From Xaviernesmea oryzae (GTDB lineage: Bacteria; Pseudomonadota; Alphaproteobacteria; Rhizobiales; Rhizobiaceae), in assembly GCF_900109605.1 (NCBI RefSeq), contig NZ_FOAM01000006.1, positions 287,108 to 351,107 of the forward strand: a stretch of DNA of 64,000 nt. Reading direction: 5' to 3'. Positions 1-8,114 of the stretch are shown piece after piece. Each line of letters starts with the position of its first letter. The first letter of the stretch is position 1. The position numbers and the translations under genes were made by a program. Under the pieces are notes generated by a model. That model searched no databases. It had not been told where the DNA came from and was given only the letters and a program-made list of their open reading frames with translations.

Positions 1-192
1 CAAGAGCTCGCCGAGCACGGGCGCGGCGGCATGGATCTCCGGCTTCAGATCCTCGACAAAGCCGCGACCGGCCCAGGGATTTTTCACCACAGCGATGGCG
101 GAGAACAGCTTCAGCGGCTGCGCGGCCGCCTTTCCACCCTCGATCAAGGTCGTTTCCACCTGAAGCAGGGTCTTGCGGATCTGGATGCTCAT
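1..192 (-). CDS. amino acid synthesis family protein (DUF1185/PF06684), partial
   Basis: The left edge of the window cuts this gene; only the first 64 codons are visible. The protein begins MSIQIRKTLLQVETTLIEGG and continues with an AVVKNPWAG segment. This matches the N-termini of the two full-length paralogues at 25.7-26.9 kb (LTVVEETLIEGG and AVIANPFSG there), so family membership rests on comparison inside the window. Solved DUF1185 structures show a variant chorismate-mutase-like fold, and a role in amino-acid metabolism was proposed; the reaction is unknown. A palindrome resembling the GntR sites lies about 27 bp upstream of the start. The gene is read in the same direction as gntR but is separated from it by 299 bp with a probable terminator. 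Confidence 0.8.
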   Translation of the reverse strand, partial: MSIQIRKTLLQVETTLIEGGKAAAQPLKLFSAIAVVKNPWAGRGFVEDLKPEIHAAAPVLGELL

Positions 193-218
193 CGTCTCGT
201 TCCCTTGGCTATTAGATG

Positions 219-234
219 TTATGGTATGCCATAA
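219..234. promoter_or_regulatory. GntR-type operator, site A
   Basis: The 16 bp TTATGGTATGCCATAA form an inverted repeat (TTATGG / CCATAA around TATG). The site is 27 bp upstream of the DUF1185 start. It shares the core TATGGYRTRCCA with sites at 1237-1252 and 6976-6991. That the neighbouring FadR-type GntR protein binds here is inference. Confidence 0.6.
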
Positions 235-333
235 TATGCATCAGTCAAGCATTAAGGCGGAGGATGGCCGCAAAATCTGCAGGGAGGAAAAAGTCTTTTA
301 TATAGAGTGCCTTACCGTAAAACCTTCGGATGC

Positions 334-367
334 TGAGGCGTTGGCACACATGTTTGAGGCGTTGGCA
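334..367. repeat. two 13-bp direct repeats, 21-bp period
   Basis: TGAGGCGTTGGCA occurs at 334-346 and again at 355-367, so the copies are offset by 21 bp, about two helical turns. They lie between the gntR terminator and the DUF1185 operator. Function unknown; a protein-binding direct repeat is one possibility. Confidence 0.5.
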
Positions 368-378
368 AGCTCGCCACC

Positions 379-395
379 AAAAATGCCGAAAGGCA
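379..395 (-). terminator. probable terminator of gntR
   Basis: On the minus strand TGCC-TTTC-GGCA is followed directly by TTTTT. The stem is only 4-5 bp, but the T-run and the position about 100 bp after the gntR stop fit intrinsic termination. A second, stronger stem lies just before it at 410-437. Confidence 0.5.
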
Positions 396-409
396 CATCA
401 GAGAGATGG

Positions 410-437
410 CGACCGTCCCATTTCTGTTGGACGGTCG
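410..437 (-). terminator. 9-bp stem-loop downstream of gntR
   Basis: CGACCGTCC (410-418) pairs perfectly with GGACGGTCG (429-437) across a 10-nt loop. It has no T-run on the minus strand, so it may be an mRNA-stabilising hairpin or the first part of a two-step terminator with 379-395. Confidence 0.45.
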
Positions 438-491
438 GCTTTCAAAGTAAGAAGATACTTACCTATTTGAGTCTTGCTCTATCCCGGCAAG

Positions 492-1184
492 TCAAACCTG
501 TGACTGCGCCGACAGCACCTGTTCGGCAATGGCGCAGGCCGCGTGCACATGGTCGAGCGCGGCCTGATAGGCCGCTTCGCCATCGCCTTTCCGAATGGCG
601 GCGACGATCCGCGCCATTTGTGCCGGCCCTTCGCTGTCGCGGTTCTTGGTCTTGATCGTCATCGAGCGCAGGTGGTTGATGCGCACCGTCAGAAGATTGA
701 CCACGCCCCAGGCGACATGGCGATCCACCTTGCCGAACAGGGTTTGGTAAAAGGCGGAGGTATGCGTGAGAACAGCCGGCATGTCGCCGCGCCCATAGCT
801 CGCACGGATTTCAGCCAGCGAGGCCTCCAGCGCCTTTGCAATTGCCGGATCGCCTTTCTCCGCACACAGCCGCGCCGCCATGCCTTCCAGCGCGCCGCGG
901 ATTTCATAGATCTGCCGGGCTTCGTCCAGATCGAGCTGGGCCACGATCGGCCCCTTGTTCGGCTGGTTGGCGACAAGTCCTTCCGACTCCAGATGCCGGA
1001 GCACCTCGCGCACCACCGTGCGGCTGACGCCGAGCTGGGCGCAGAGATCGCGCTCCACCAGCCGGTCGCCCGGGCGGAAATAGCCGCTGACGATGGCCTC
1101 GCGCACCTTGTCGAGCGCGAGTTCGCGCAGAGTCTTGTTGGGACGCTCAACGCGAATGGCACTGTCAGGCAGGTCAAGGCTCAT
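492..1184 (-). CDS. GntR family transcriptional regulator, FCD (FadR) subgroup
   Basis: A 230-residue regulator. The N-terminal winged helix-turn-helix spans about residues 15-85 (ALDKVREAIVSGYFRPGDRL, then LGVSRTVVREVLRHLESEGL, the GntR recognition helix). An all-helical FCD ligand-binding domain follows (YEIRGALEGMAARLC and onward). FCD domains usually bind small carboxylic acids, often with a metal. The gene lies between the DUF1185 gene and purU, and its own upstream region carries a palindrome (1237-1252) like those before DUF1185 and glxB. It is therefore a good candidate for local, autoregulated control of the glx/one-carbon genes. The effector cannot be told from sequence. Confidence 0.9.
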   Translation of the reverse strand: MSLDLPDSAIRVERPNKTLRELALDKVREAIVSGYFRPGDRLVERDLCAQLGVSRTVVREVLRHLESEGLVANQPNKGPIVAQLDLDEARQIYEIRGALEGMAARLCAEKGDPAIAKALEASLAEIRASYGRGDMPAVLTHTSAFYQTLFGKVDRHVAWGVVNLLTVRINHLRSMTIKTKNRDSEGPAQMARIVAAIRKGDGEAAYQAALDHVHAACAIAEQVLSAQSQV

Positions 1185-1236
1185 GGTGTCTCCCGGCGCC
1201 GGTCATGCCTGATCTAAGACCAACCGGCTTTTGGTA

Positions 1237-1252
1237 TTATGGTGTACCAAGA
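1237..1252. promoter_or_regulatory. GntR-type operator, site B (autoregulation)
   Basis: TTATGGTGTACCAAGA contains TGGTGTACCA, an inverted repeat TGGT-N2-ACCA. A slightly larger palindrome TTGGTA-N8-TACCAA spans 1231-1250. It lies 53 bp upstream of the gntR start and shares the core TATGGYRTRCCA with sites A and C. Confidence 0.6.
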
Positions 1253-1304
1253 AATTACCGGGCGGGACGTGCAAAAGCAAGCCGGCTTTCGACCTCGCTC
1301 TGTT

Positions 1305-2192
1305 TCAGCCCATGCGCTCGGAGGCATAGGAGCCGGGGCTCGGCGGGAAGACCACGGTGCGATTGCCATTGATGAAGGTGCGGTGATGGATATGGGCATG
1401 GATGGCACGCGCCAGCACCTGCGCCTCGACATCGCGGCCGATGGACACATAATCCTCGGCCGACTGCGCATGGGTGATGCGCGCCACGTCCTGCTCGATG
1501 ATCGGGCCTTCATCGAGATCGGCGGTGACGTAATGGGCCGTCGCGCCGATCAGCTTCACCCCGCGCTCATAGGCCTGCTTGTAGGGATTGGCGCCCTTGA
1601 AGCTCGGCAGGAAGGAATGGTGGATGTTGATGATCCGGCCGGACATGGCCCGGCACATCTCGTCCGACAGCACCTGCATATAGCGCGCGAGCACGATCAG
1701 CTCCGTACCGCTCGCCTTGACCAGCTCCATCAGCTGGGCTTCCGCCTGCGGCTTGTTCTCCTTGGTCACCTTGATGTGGTGAAAGGGGATGTCGTGATTG
1801 ACCACCAGCTTCTGGTAATCGAAGTGGTTGGAAACCACGCCGACGATCTCGATCGGCAGCGCGCCGATCTTCCAGCGGTAGAGCAGGTCGTTCAGGCAAT
1901 GGCCGAAACGCGAGACCATCAGCAGCACCTTGGTGCGCTCATTGCCGCGATAAAGCTGGGCCTCCATGGCAAAGCGCGTGGCGACCTCGGTCTCGAAGCC
2001 GTCTCGGATCGCCTCGAACTCTGCCCCTTCTTCCGACAGGAAGGAGACGCGCATGAAGAACCGGCCGGTGTGAAGATCATCGAACTGCGAGCTATCGACG
2101 ATGTTGCAGCCGATCTTCGCCAGATAGCCCGAGATCGCGGCCACGATCCCGCGGGTCGACTGGCAGGCAACGGTCAAGACGAAGTGCGACAT
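1305..2192 (-). CDS. purU: formyltetrahydrofolate deformylase
   Basis: Hydrolyses 10-formyl-THF to formate and THF. The N-terminal ACT domain covers about residues 5-80 (VLTVACQSTRGIVAAISGYL). The formyltransferase-fold hydrolase domain follows, with the catalytic region INIHHSFLPSFKGANPY and the later TADLDEGPII segment supplying the usual Asn-His-Asp set. An ATG at 2201 is possible, but AAGGG lies 9 nt before the ATG at 2192, so the shorter start is preferred. It points the same way as the glx-glnT operon but lies beyond that operon's strong terminator, so it probably has its own promoter. Next to N-methylglutamate genes it would recover THF and make formate from the released C1 unit. Confidence 0.93.
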   Translation of the reverse strand: MSHFVLTVACQSTRGIVAAISGYLAKIGCNIVDSSQFDDLHTGRFFMRVSFLSEEGAEFEAIRDGFETEVATRFAMEAQLYRGNERTKVLLMVSRFGHCLNDLLYRWKIGALPIEIVGVVSNHFDYQKLVVNHDIPFHHIKVTKENKPQAEAQLMELVKASGTELIVLARYMQVLSDEMCRAMSGRIINIHHSFLPSFKGANPYKQAYERGVKLIGATAHYVTADLDEGPIIEQDVARITHAQSAEDYVSIGRDVEAQVLARAIHAHIHHRTFINGNRTVVFPPSPGSYASERMG

Positions 2193-2331
2193 CGGGCACA
2201 TCCCTTAGTAGACAGAGAAATGGAAGACGAACTGGCAAAGGCCATAGGGCGGCGAGGCCGCAAGGGCAAACGCTTTTCGCCCATACCCCGGCGCCGATGA
2301 GGCCATGGCATCCACCGGTGAGGACAATGTT

Positions 2332-2362
2332 GAAGAAAATGCCCCGCGATAAGACGCGGGGC
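2332..2362 (-). terminator. Rho-independent terminator of the glx-glnT operon
   Basis: GCCCCGCG (2341-2348) pairs with CGCGGGGC (2355-2362) over a 6-nt loop. On the minus strand the stem is followed by ATTTTCTTC. A second GC-rich stem (GGCCGCGC / GCGCGGCC, 2368-2390) lies between it and the glnT stop. Confidence 0.85.
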
Positions 2363-2397
2363 TAAGAGGCCGCGCGCTTCCAGCGCGGCCGGGGATG

Positions 2398-3705
2398 TCA
2401 GATATCGAGCGTGGTCTGCCGCTCCCATTCGGTGAACTGGGCGCAATGGGCGTTCCACTCGTCATGCTTGAGCTTGAGATAGGCAGCGGAGAACTCGGTG
2501 CCGAGCGCCTCCTGCAGCACCGTGTCGCGTTCATAGTCGCGCAGGGCATCGAGCAGGTTCAAGGGCAGACGTGGCGCATCGGTGACCGTATGGCCCTCGC
2601 GATACATGTCGATATCGTAGTGGCGGCCGGGATCGGCATTGGTGCGCAGGCCGGAGAGGCCGGCGGCGATGATGATCGCCTGCAGCAGATAGGGGTTGAC
2701 CGCGCCATCGGGCAGGCGCAGCTCGAAGCGGCCGGGGCCCGGCACACGCACCATGTGGGTGCGGTTGTTGCCGGTCCAGGTTACCGTATTGGGCGCCCAG
2801 GTCGCGCCCGAGATCGTGCGCGGCGCATTGATGCGCTTGTAGGAATTGACCGTGGGATTGGTGACCGCGGCCAGCGCCGAAGCGTGTTTCATGATGCCGC
2901 CGAGGAAAGTCCGGCCCTTGGCGGAGAGGCCGAAGGGCATGCTCTTATCGGCAAAGGCATTGACCTTGCCGTCGAGATCCCAGACCGAAATATGGGCATG
3001 GCAGCCATTGCCGGTCAGTCCCTTGAAGGGCTTGGGCATGAAGGTGGCGCGCAGACCATGCTTCTCCGCCACCGATTTGACCATGAACTTGAAGAAGGAA
3101 TGCTTGTCGGCCGTCTTCAGCGCGTCGTCATATTCCCAGTTCATCTCGAACTGGCCATTCGCGTCCTCATGATCGTTCTGATAGGGCTTCCAGCCGAGTT
3201 CGAGCATATGGTCGCAGATTTCGGCGATCACGTCATAGCGGCGCAGCAATGCCTGCTGGTCGTAACAGGGCTTTTCGGCCGTGTCGTAGGGGTCGGAAAT
3301 CTGCGTACCATCGGGTGAAATCAGGAAGAATTCCGGCTCGACGCCGGTCTTGACGCGCAAACCCTCGGCTGCCGCTTCGTCCACCAGCCGCTTCAGCACG
3401 GTGCGCGGCGCCTGGGCGACCGGCTTGTCCTCCATCACGCAATCGGCGGCCACCCAGGCGACCTCCTTCTTCCAGGGCAGCTGGATGACGGACGCGGCAT
3501 CGGGCACGGCGAAGAGATCGGGATGGGCGGGGGTCAGGTCGAGCCAGGTGGCAAAGCCGGCAAAGCCCGCGCCATCGGCCTGCATGTCGGCAATCGCCTG
3601 TGTCGGCACCAGCTTGGCGCGCTGGCCGCCGAACAGGTCGGTATAGCTGATCATGAAATATTTGATGCCGCGCTCGGCGGCGAATGCGGAGAGGTCAAGT
3701 GTCAC
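2398..3705 (-). CDS. glnT: glutamine synthetase-like ligase (GlnT); probable gamma-glutamylmethylamide synthetase
   Basis: A 435-residue member of the glutamine synthetase superfamily. Visible GS motifs are EPEFFL, the Glu-rich NGQFEMNWEY, NGCHAHIS (glutamate/ATP site) and GPGRFELRLPDGAVNPYL. A reading frame extends upstream to an ATG at 3753, but AAGGGG lies 6 nt before the GTG at 3705, which gives MTLDLSAFAAERG and the usual family length. It is the last gene of glxBCD-glnT. In rhizobia this gene is called glnT. In the N-methylglutamate pathway the homologous GmaS joins methylamine to glutamate, and the neighbouring SoxBDAG-like operon favours that role. True ammonia-ligating activity cannot be excluded. 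Confidence 0.88.
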   Translation of the reverse strand: MTLDLSAFAAERGIKYFMISYTDLFGGQRAKLVPTQAIADMQADGAGFAGFATWLDLTPAHPDLFAVPDAASVIQLPWKKEVAWVAADCVMEDKPVAQAPRTVLKRLVDEAAAEGLRVKTGVEPEFFLISPDGTQISDPYDTAEKPCYDQQALLRRYDVIAEICDHMLELGWKPYQNDHEDANGQFEMNWEYDDALKTADKHSFFKFMVKSVAEKHGLRATFMPKPFKGLTGNGCHAHISVWDLDGKVNAFADKSMPFGLSAKGRTFLGGIMKHASALAAVTNPTVNSYKRINAPRTISGATWAPNTVTWTGNNRTHMVRVPGPGRFELRLPDGAVNPYLLQAIIIAAGLSGLRTNADPGRHYDIDMYREGHTVTDAPRLPLNLLDALRDYERDTVLQEALGTEFSAAYLKLKHDEWNAHCAQFTEWERQTTLDI

Positions 3706-3868
3706 GGCATTCCCCTTTGTCTTTTGACTTTCAGACACATGAAGAAGGGGCACGGCGCTTGATGGCCGTCTTTCGCACCTTCTGGTCCGGCCCGGCCTGC
3801 GGCACTCCCACGCCGCGCAAGACCGTGTCCGGCGCGCCCTCCCTTGCGCGCTGGCTTATGATGAAGCG

Positions 3869-5197
3869 TTAGAACCCACCCTTGCCGGGATACCAGCTGG
3901 TGCCGGCCAGCGGCACCTGCGCCATGGCGGCGGCCTCCATGGTCAGCGCCACAAGATCCTCGGGCTCGAGATTGTGCAGGTGGTTCTTGCCGCAGGCGCG
4001 CGCGATCGTCTGGGCTTCCAGCGTCATCACCTTGAGATAGTTGGCAAGGCGACGACCGGCGGCGACCGGGTCGAGGCGGGCTGCAAGCTCCGGGTCCTGC
4101 GTCGTAATGCCGGCGGGGTCCCGGCCCTCGTGCCAATCGTCATAGGCGCCGGCGGTCGTGCCGAGCTTGTTGTATTCCTCTTCCCATTTCGGGTCGTTGT
4201 CGCCGATGGCAACGAGCGCGGCCGTGCCGATGGCGACCGCATCGGCGCCGAGCGCCAGCGCCTTGGCGACATCGGCGCCCGAGCGGATGCCGCCGGAGAC
4301 GACCAGCTGCACCTTGCGGTGCATGCCCAGATCCTGTAGCGCCTGAACGGCCGGGCGAATGCAGGCGAGCGTCGGCATGCCGACATGCTCGATGAACACG
4401 TCCTGCGTCGCCGCCGTGCCGCCCTGCATGCCGTCGAGCACGACGACATCCGCCCCGGCTTTGACCGCCAGCGCGGTGTCATAATAGGGCCTAGAGCCGC
4501 CGACCTTGATATAGATCGGCTTTTCCCAATCGGTGATTTCGCGCAGTTCGAGGATCTTGATCTCGAGATCGTCGGGGCCGGTCCAGTCGGGATGGCGGCA
4601 GGCGGAGCGCTGGTCGATGCCCTTGGGCAGGTTGCGCATGTTGGCCACCCGGTCGGAAATCTTCTGGCCGAGCAGCATGCCGCCGCCGCCGGGCTTGGCG
4701 CCCTGGCCGACCACGACTTCGATGGCGTCGGCGCGGCGCAAATCCCGAGGGTTCATGCCATAGCGCGAGGGAAGATATTGATAGACGAGCGTCTGCGAAT
4801 GGCCGCGCTCTTCATCCGTCATGCCGCCATCGCCCGTGGTGGTCGAGGTGCCGGCAATCGTGGCGCCGCGGCCGAGCGCTTCCTTGGCATTGCCAGACAG
4901 TGCGCCAAAACTCATGCCGGCAATGGTGATCGGCGTTTTCAGCGTGATCGGCTTCTTGGCAAAGCGCGTGCCGAGCGTGACCGTCGTGTCGCACTTCTCG
5001 CGATAGCCTTCGAGCGGATAGCGCGAGATCGAGGCGCCGAGGAACAGGAGATCGTCGAAATGCGGCACCTTGCGCTTGGTGCCAGCCCCGCGAATGTCGT
5101 AGATGCCGGTGGCGGCAGCCCGGCGGATTTCGGCCATCGTGTGATCGTCGAAGGTCGCGGACTTGCGCGGCGGCGTATGGGGGTTGTGATAGCTCAT
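3869..5197 (-). CDS. glxD: FMN-binding glutamate synthase-domain protein (GlxD / MgsC)
   Basis: A 442-residue stand-alone version of the central FMN domain of glutamate synthase. The TIM-barrel FMN site is visible (VVVLDGMQGGTAAT, then VSGGIRSGADVAKALALGAD). In ordinary GltB a Cys-rich 3Fe-4S loop precedes the ATQDP segment; here the equivalent stretch reads DDWHEGRDPAGITTQDP, with no cysteine. That fits N-methylglutamate synthase, where an amine is exchanged on glutamate without net reduction. The glxC gene ends 69 bp upstream. The 163 bp between this gene and glnT hold no gene that I can support. Confidence 0.88.
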   Translation of the reverse strand: MSYHNPHTPPRKSATFDDHTMAEIRRAAATGIYDIRGAGTKRKVPHFDDLLFLGASISRYPLEGYREKCDTTVTLGTRFAKKPITLKTPITIAGMSFGALSGNAKEALGRGATIAGTSTTTGDGGMTDEERGHSQTLVYQYLPSRYGMNPRDLRRADAIEVVVGQGAKPGGGGMLLGQKISDRVANMRNLPKGIDQRSACRHPDWTGPDDLEIKILELREITDWEKPIYIKVGGSRPYYDTALAVKAGADVVVLDGMQGGTAATQDVFIEHVGMPTLACIRPAVQALQDLGMHRKVQLVVSGGIRSGADVAKALALGADAVAIGTAALVAIGDNDPKWEEEYNKLGTTAGAYDDWHEGRDPAGITTQDPELAARLDPVAAGRRLANYLKVMTLEAQTIARACGKNHLHNLEPEDLVALTMEAAAMAQVPLAGTSWYPGKGGF

Positions 5198-5266
5198 CGT
5201 CTTGGCCTCTCGTCCCGGGCAATGTGAGGAGGAATGCGGCGCGCAGGCGCGCGCGCGGGTGCCGGC

Positions 5267-5953
5267 TCAGTAGGCGTCGGCGTTGTCGATATTGAAATTG
5301 TAGAGCTTGCGAGCCGAACCGTAGCGCTTGAACTCCTCAGGCTTTGCATGGGTCACGCCAGCCTTGTCGAGAAGCTCGGCCAGCTTCTCCAGATGCTCGG
5401 GCCGCATCTCCTTTTCGATGCAGTCGGCGCCGAGGCTTTTGACCGAGCCGCGCACGAAGAGCTTCGCTTCATAGAGCGAGTCGCCCAGGGCATCCCCCGC
5501 ATCGCCGCAGACGATCAGATGGCCCGATTGCCCCATGAAGGCCGACATATGGCCGATCGAGCCGTGAACGACGATGTCGATGCCCTTCATCGAGATGCCG
5601 CAGCGCGAGGCCGCATTGCCCTTGATGACCAGAAGGCCGCCGCGCCCGGTGGCGCCGGCATATTGCGAGGCATCGCCCTCGATAACGACAGTGCCGGACA
5701 TCATGTTCTCGGCCACGCCGGGACCGGCGGAGCCATGGACGGTGACGGTGCCGCCATCATTCATGCCGGCGCAATAATAGCCGACCGAGCCGCGCACCTC
5801 GACGGTGACGGGACTGTCGATGCCGACAGCCACCGCATGATGCCCGCGCGGATTGACCACTTCGAATTCGGTATCGTTGGCGCCGGTGGAAAGACCGTGT
5901 AGCGCGCCGTTCAGCGCCCGCAGGGGCGTGTGGGACAGGTCGAAAACAGGCAT
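5267..5953 (-). CDS. glxC: GXGXG-motif glutamate synthase-domain protein (GlxC / MgsB)
   Basis: A 228-residue protein equal to the C-terminal right-handed beta-helix domain of GltB. Repeated glycine turns of GXGXG type run through the middle (for example SVGYYCAGMNDGGTVTVHGS). In full-length glutamate synthase this domain is structural and holds the ammonia tunnel between the amidotransferase and FMN sites. Here it would be the bridging subunit between GlxB and GlxD. It lies between glxB (77-bp gap) and glxD (69-bp gap) in the leftward operon. Assignment as MgsB rests on the subunit set and context. Confidence 0.87.
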   Translation of the reverse strand: MPVFDLSHTPLRALNGALHGLSTGANDTEFEVVNPRGHHAVAVGIDSPVTVEVRGSVGYYCAGMNDGGTVTVHGSAGPGVAENMMSGTVVIEGDASQYAGATGRGGLLVIKGNAASRCGISMKGIDIVVHGSIGHMSAFMGQSGHLIVCGDAGDALGDSLYEAKLFVRGSVKSLGADCIEKEMRPEHLEKLAELLDKAGVTHAKPEEFKRYGSARKLYNFNIDNADAY

Positions 5954-6030
5954 CAGATCCCCTCTTGAAGGATGCCGGCGGGCGGGCGTGAACCTCTTCC
6001 TCGCCGGGCTTTGTTTGGTCCGGTGGCCGG

Positions 6031-6936
6031 TCAGGCGGCCTTTTCGTGATCCCAGAAATAGACAGTGGCCGGCTCGGGCTCCCAGACCCGCGCCTCTTCG
6101 ATGCCCGGCAGGTTCACCAAAGCGCGGTACTCCGAACCGAAGGCGACGTAACGGTCGGTCTCGGCCATCACGGCGGGCTTGCAGGCGATGGGATCGCGCA
6201 CCACGCCGAAGCCGGACTTGGTGCCGACGACGAAGGTGAAGAAGCCATCGAGATCGTCGAGCGCGCCGGTCAGCGCCTCGCCCAGATCCTTGCCCTTGGC
6301 CATTTCGGCCGTGAGATAGGCGGCGGCGACTTCAGAATCGTTCTGCGTTTCGAAGCGCATGCCTTCGCGCACCAGCTCGCGGCGCAGATTGTTGTGGTTG
6401 GACAGCGAGCCATTATGCACCAGGCACTGGTCGGCCCCGGTGGAGAAGGGGTGCGCGCCGAGCGTCGTCACCGCGCTTTCGGTCGCCATGCGGGTATGGC
6501 CGATGCCATGCGTGCCCGACATCGCACGCACATCGAACCGGGCGACGACATCCTTGGGCAGGCCGGTTTCCTTGTAGATCTCAACGCTCTCGCCCGAGCC
6601 CATGATCCGCACATCAGGCCTGAGGCTTGCCAGCGTCTCGCGCACGGCGCCGAGCTTGTCGGCATCGCAGTCGATCACCGCATGGGTGCTCTTGACCGTC
6701 AGGCTGGCGGGGATCCCGGCCTGCGTCAGCGCCTCCGCCAGACCGTCGAAATCGACCTCGGGCTTTGCGGACTGGATCGTCACCTTCGCCTTGCCGGACG
6801 CCGCGCCGCCATAGATGGCGATGCCGGCGGAATCCGGCCCACGATCGGTCATGGTGATCAGCATGTCCGAGAGCAGCGCGCCCAGCTGCGGCTCAAGGCT
6901 CGGATCCTTCAGGAACAGTCCAACAATGCCGCACAT
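6031..6936 (-). CDS. glxB: class II glutamine amidotransferase (GlxB / MgsA)
   Basis: A 301-residue N-terminal-nucleophile amidotransferase. After Met removal the catalytic Cys is residue 2 (MCGIVGLFLKDP). Downstream are GIGHTRMATESAVT and CLVHNGSLSNHNNLR, the glutamine-binding and oxyanion regions of class II enzymes. It is the first gene of glxB-glxC-glxD-glnT, with GGAGG before the ATG. Together the three Glx proteins reproduce the three domains of GltB as separate subunits, as in N-methylglutamate synthase. A TATGGCATGCCA palindrome lies about 40 bp upstream, so the whole operon may be under GntR control. Confidence 0.88.
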   Translation of the reverse strand: MCGIVGLFLKDPSLEPQLGALLSDMLITMTDRGPDSAGIAIYGGAASGKAKVTIQSAKPEVDFDGLAEALTQAGIPASLTVKSTHAVIDCDADKLGAVRETLASLRPDVRIMGSGESVEIYKETGLPKDVVARFDVRAMSGTHGIGHTRMATESAVTTLGAHPFSTGADQCLVHNGSLSNHNNLRRELVREGMRFETQNDSEVAAAYLTAEMAKGKDLGEALTGALDDLDGFFTFVVGTKSGFGVVRDPIACKPAVMAETDRYVAFGSEYRALVNLPGIEEARVWEPEPATVYFWDHEKAA

Positions 6937-6975
6937 CGGAAGTCACCTCCATTCGTTGCTGAAGGAAGGCCTATC

Positions 6976-6991
6976 ATATGGCATGCCACAG
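6976..6991. promoter_or_regulatory. GntR-type operator, site C (glxB promoter)
   Basis: ATATGGCATGCCACAG includes the perfect 10-bp palindrome TGGCATGCCA (6979-6988). It lies about 40 bp upstream of glxB and just past the end of glxA. It matches sites A and B in TATGG, spacing and CCA. Confidence 0.6.
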
Positions 6992-7020
6992 GATCAACTA
7001 TCAGGAATAAAATTTTCTTC

Positions 7021-8016
7021 TTAAGGCGATTGATTTTTACCGGCCTTCTGGCGCAACGCATGCGGCGACATGTCGTAGAGCTCTGAAAAGCAACGTGAAA
7101 AATGCCCCGCGCTGGAAAATCCCGTCGCATAGGCGATCTCGGCGATCGACAGCGGGCTCTGCTCGACCAGCCGCCGACCATGGGCGAGACGGATGGCGCG
7201 GTATGTGTCGAGAAAGCCTAAGCGCATGTGCTGGGCAAAGAGCCGGTCGAGATGGCGGGGGCTGATGCCGGCCAGCCGCGCCATGGTTTGGCGATCGAGC
7301 GGCTGCTCGATCGTCGCCTCCATCTTTTCGAGCACCGTCAGGAGGGCGGGATGATGGGTGCCGAATCGCTCGGCCGCCGCGCTGCGCTGGGCGGCTTCCG
7401 GCTGGGCAAGTCCCGTATGCAGATACCAGTCGCTGACCCGACGAGCGAAATCGCCGCCCATACGCTCACCGATCAGCGCATGCATCATGTCGAGCGGCGC
7501 GACGCCGCCGGCGCAGGTGATGCGGTCGCCATCCAGCACATAGCGCGCCTGGCGCGGGGCGAGATGCGGAAACGCCTCTTTCAGCAGCGCGGCATGTTCC
7601 CAATGAATGGTGAAATCGCGCCGCTCAAGCAGACCGGCGGCGGCCAGCACATAGGCGCCGCTGGAAATGCCGCCAATGCGCACGCCCTGGCGCGCCAGCC
7701 GGCGCAAGAGCGGGAAGGCCGGCTCGGCGGCGCGCCAGTCCCTCAAGCCGCCACCGACGCAAACGAACAGCGTGTGGCACGCCTCACCGCCTGCTGCCAG
7801 CGCCCTGCACGGCATGGGCAGGCCGGAGGAACTGATGACCGCCGCACCATCGACCGAGAACAGCGCGATCTCATAAAGCTCCCGCCCGGCCAGCAGGTTG
7901 GCGGCGCGCAAGGGCTCGCTTGCCGAAGCAAAGGACATCAGCGCGAAATTCGGCAGCAGAAGAAAGCCGAAGCGCTGGATATTGCGGTTGTCGGGACGCG
8001 CGTCAATTTCGCTCAT
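7021..8016 (-). CDS. glxA: GlxA family AraC-type transcriptional regulator
   Basis: A 331-residue regulator with a DJ-1/PfpI-like N-terminal domain (about residues 10-180; includes GGISSGAYVLAAAGLL) and a C-terminal AraC DNA-binding domain with two helix-turn-helices (MARLAGISPRHLDRLFAQHM, then SIAEIAYATGFSSAGHFSR). This architecture is typical of GlxA/GbdR/SouR-type regulators of methylated amine, glycine betaine and sarcosine genes. It is divergent from soxB across a 98-bp gap, so it is the likely activator of the soxBDAG-like operon, and perhaps of glxBCD-glnT downstream. The inducer is not deducible. Confidence 0.9.
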   Translation of the reverse strand: MSEIDARPDNRNIQRFGFLLLPNFALMSFASASEPLRAANLLAGRELYEIALFSVDGAAVISSSGLPMPCRALAAGGEACHTLFVCVGGGLRDWRAAEPAFPLLRRLARQGVRIGGISSGAYVLAAAGLLERRDFTIHWEHAALLKEAFPHLAPRQARYVLDGDRITCAGGVAPLDMMHALIGERMGGDFARRVSDWYLHTGLAQPEAAQRSAAAERFGTHHPALLTVLEKMEATIEQPLDRQTMARLAGISPRHLDRLFAQHMRLGFLDTYRAIRLAHGRRLVEQSPLSIAEIAYATGFSSAGHFSRCFSELYDMSPHALRQKAGKNQSP

Positions 8017-8114
8017 GTCCCGAATTTATACTTTTCCGTCTCTTTCCTGCAATAGCCGGAGGATATCTTCCGCTAGGATCAGGGCCTGTCTGACCGGCCC
8101 CGAGGCTTCCGCGC

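Noticed and set aside
8058..8071. GGAGGATATCTTCC as a GlxA operator in the glxA-soxB gap
   Set aside because: It is palindromic in only 12 of 14 bases, and AraC-type proteins usually bind direct repeats; too weak to list.
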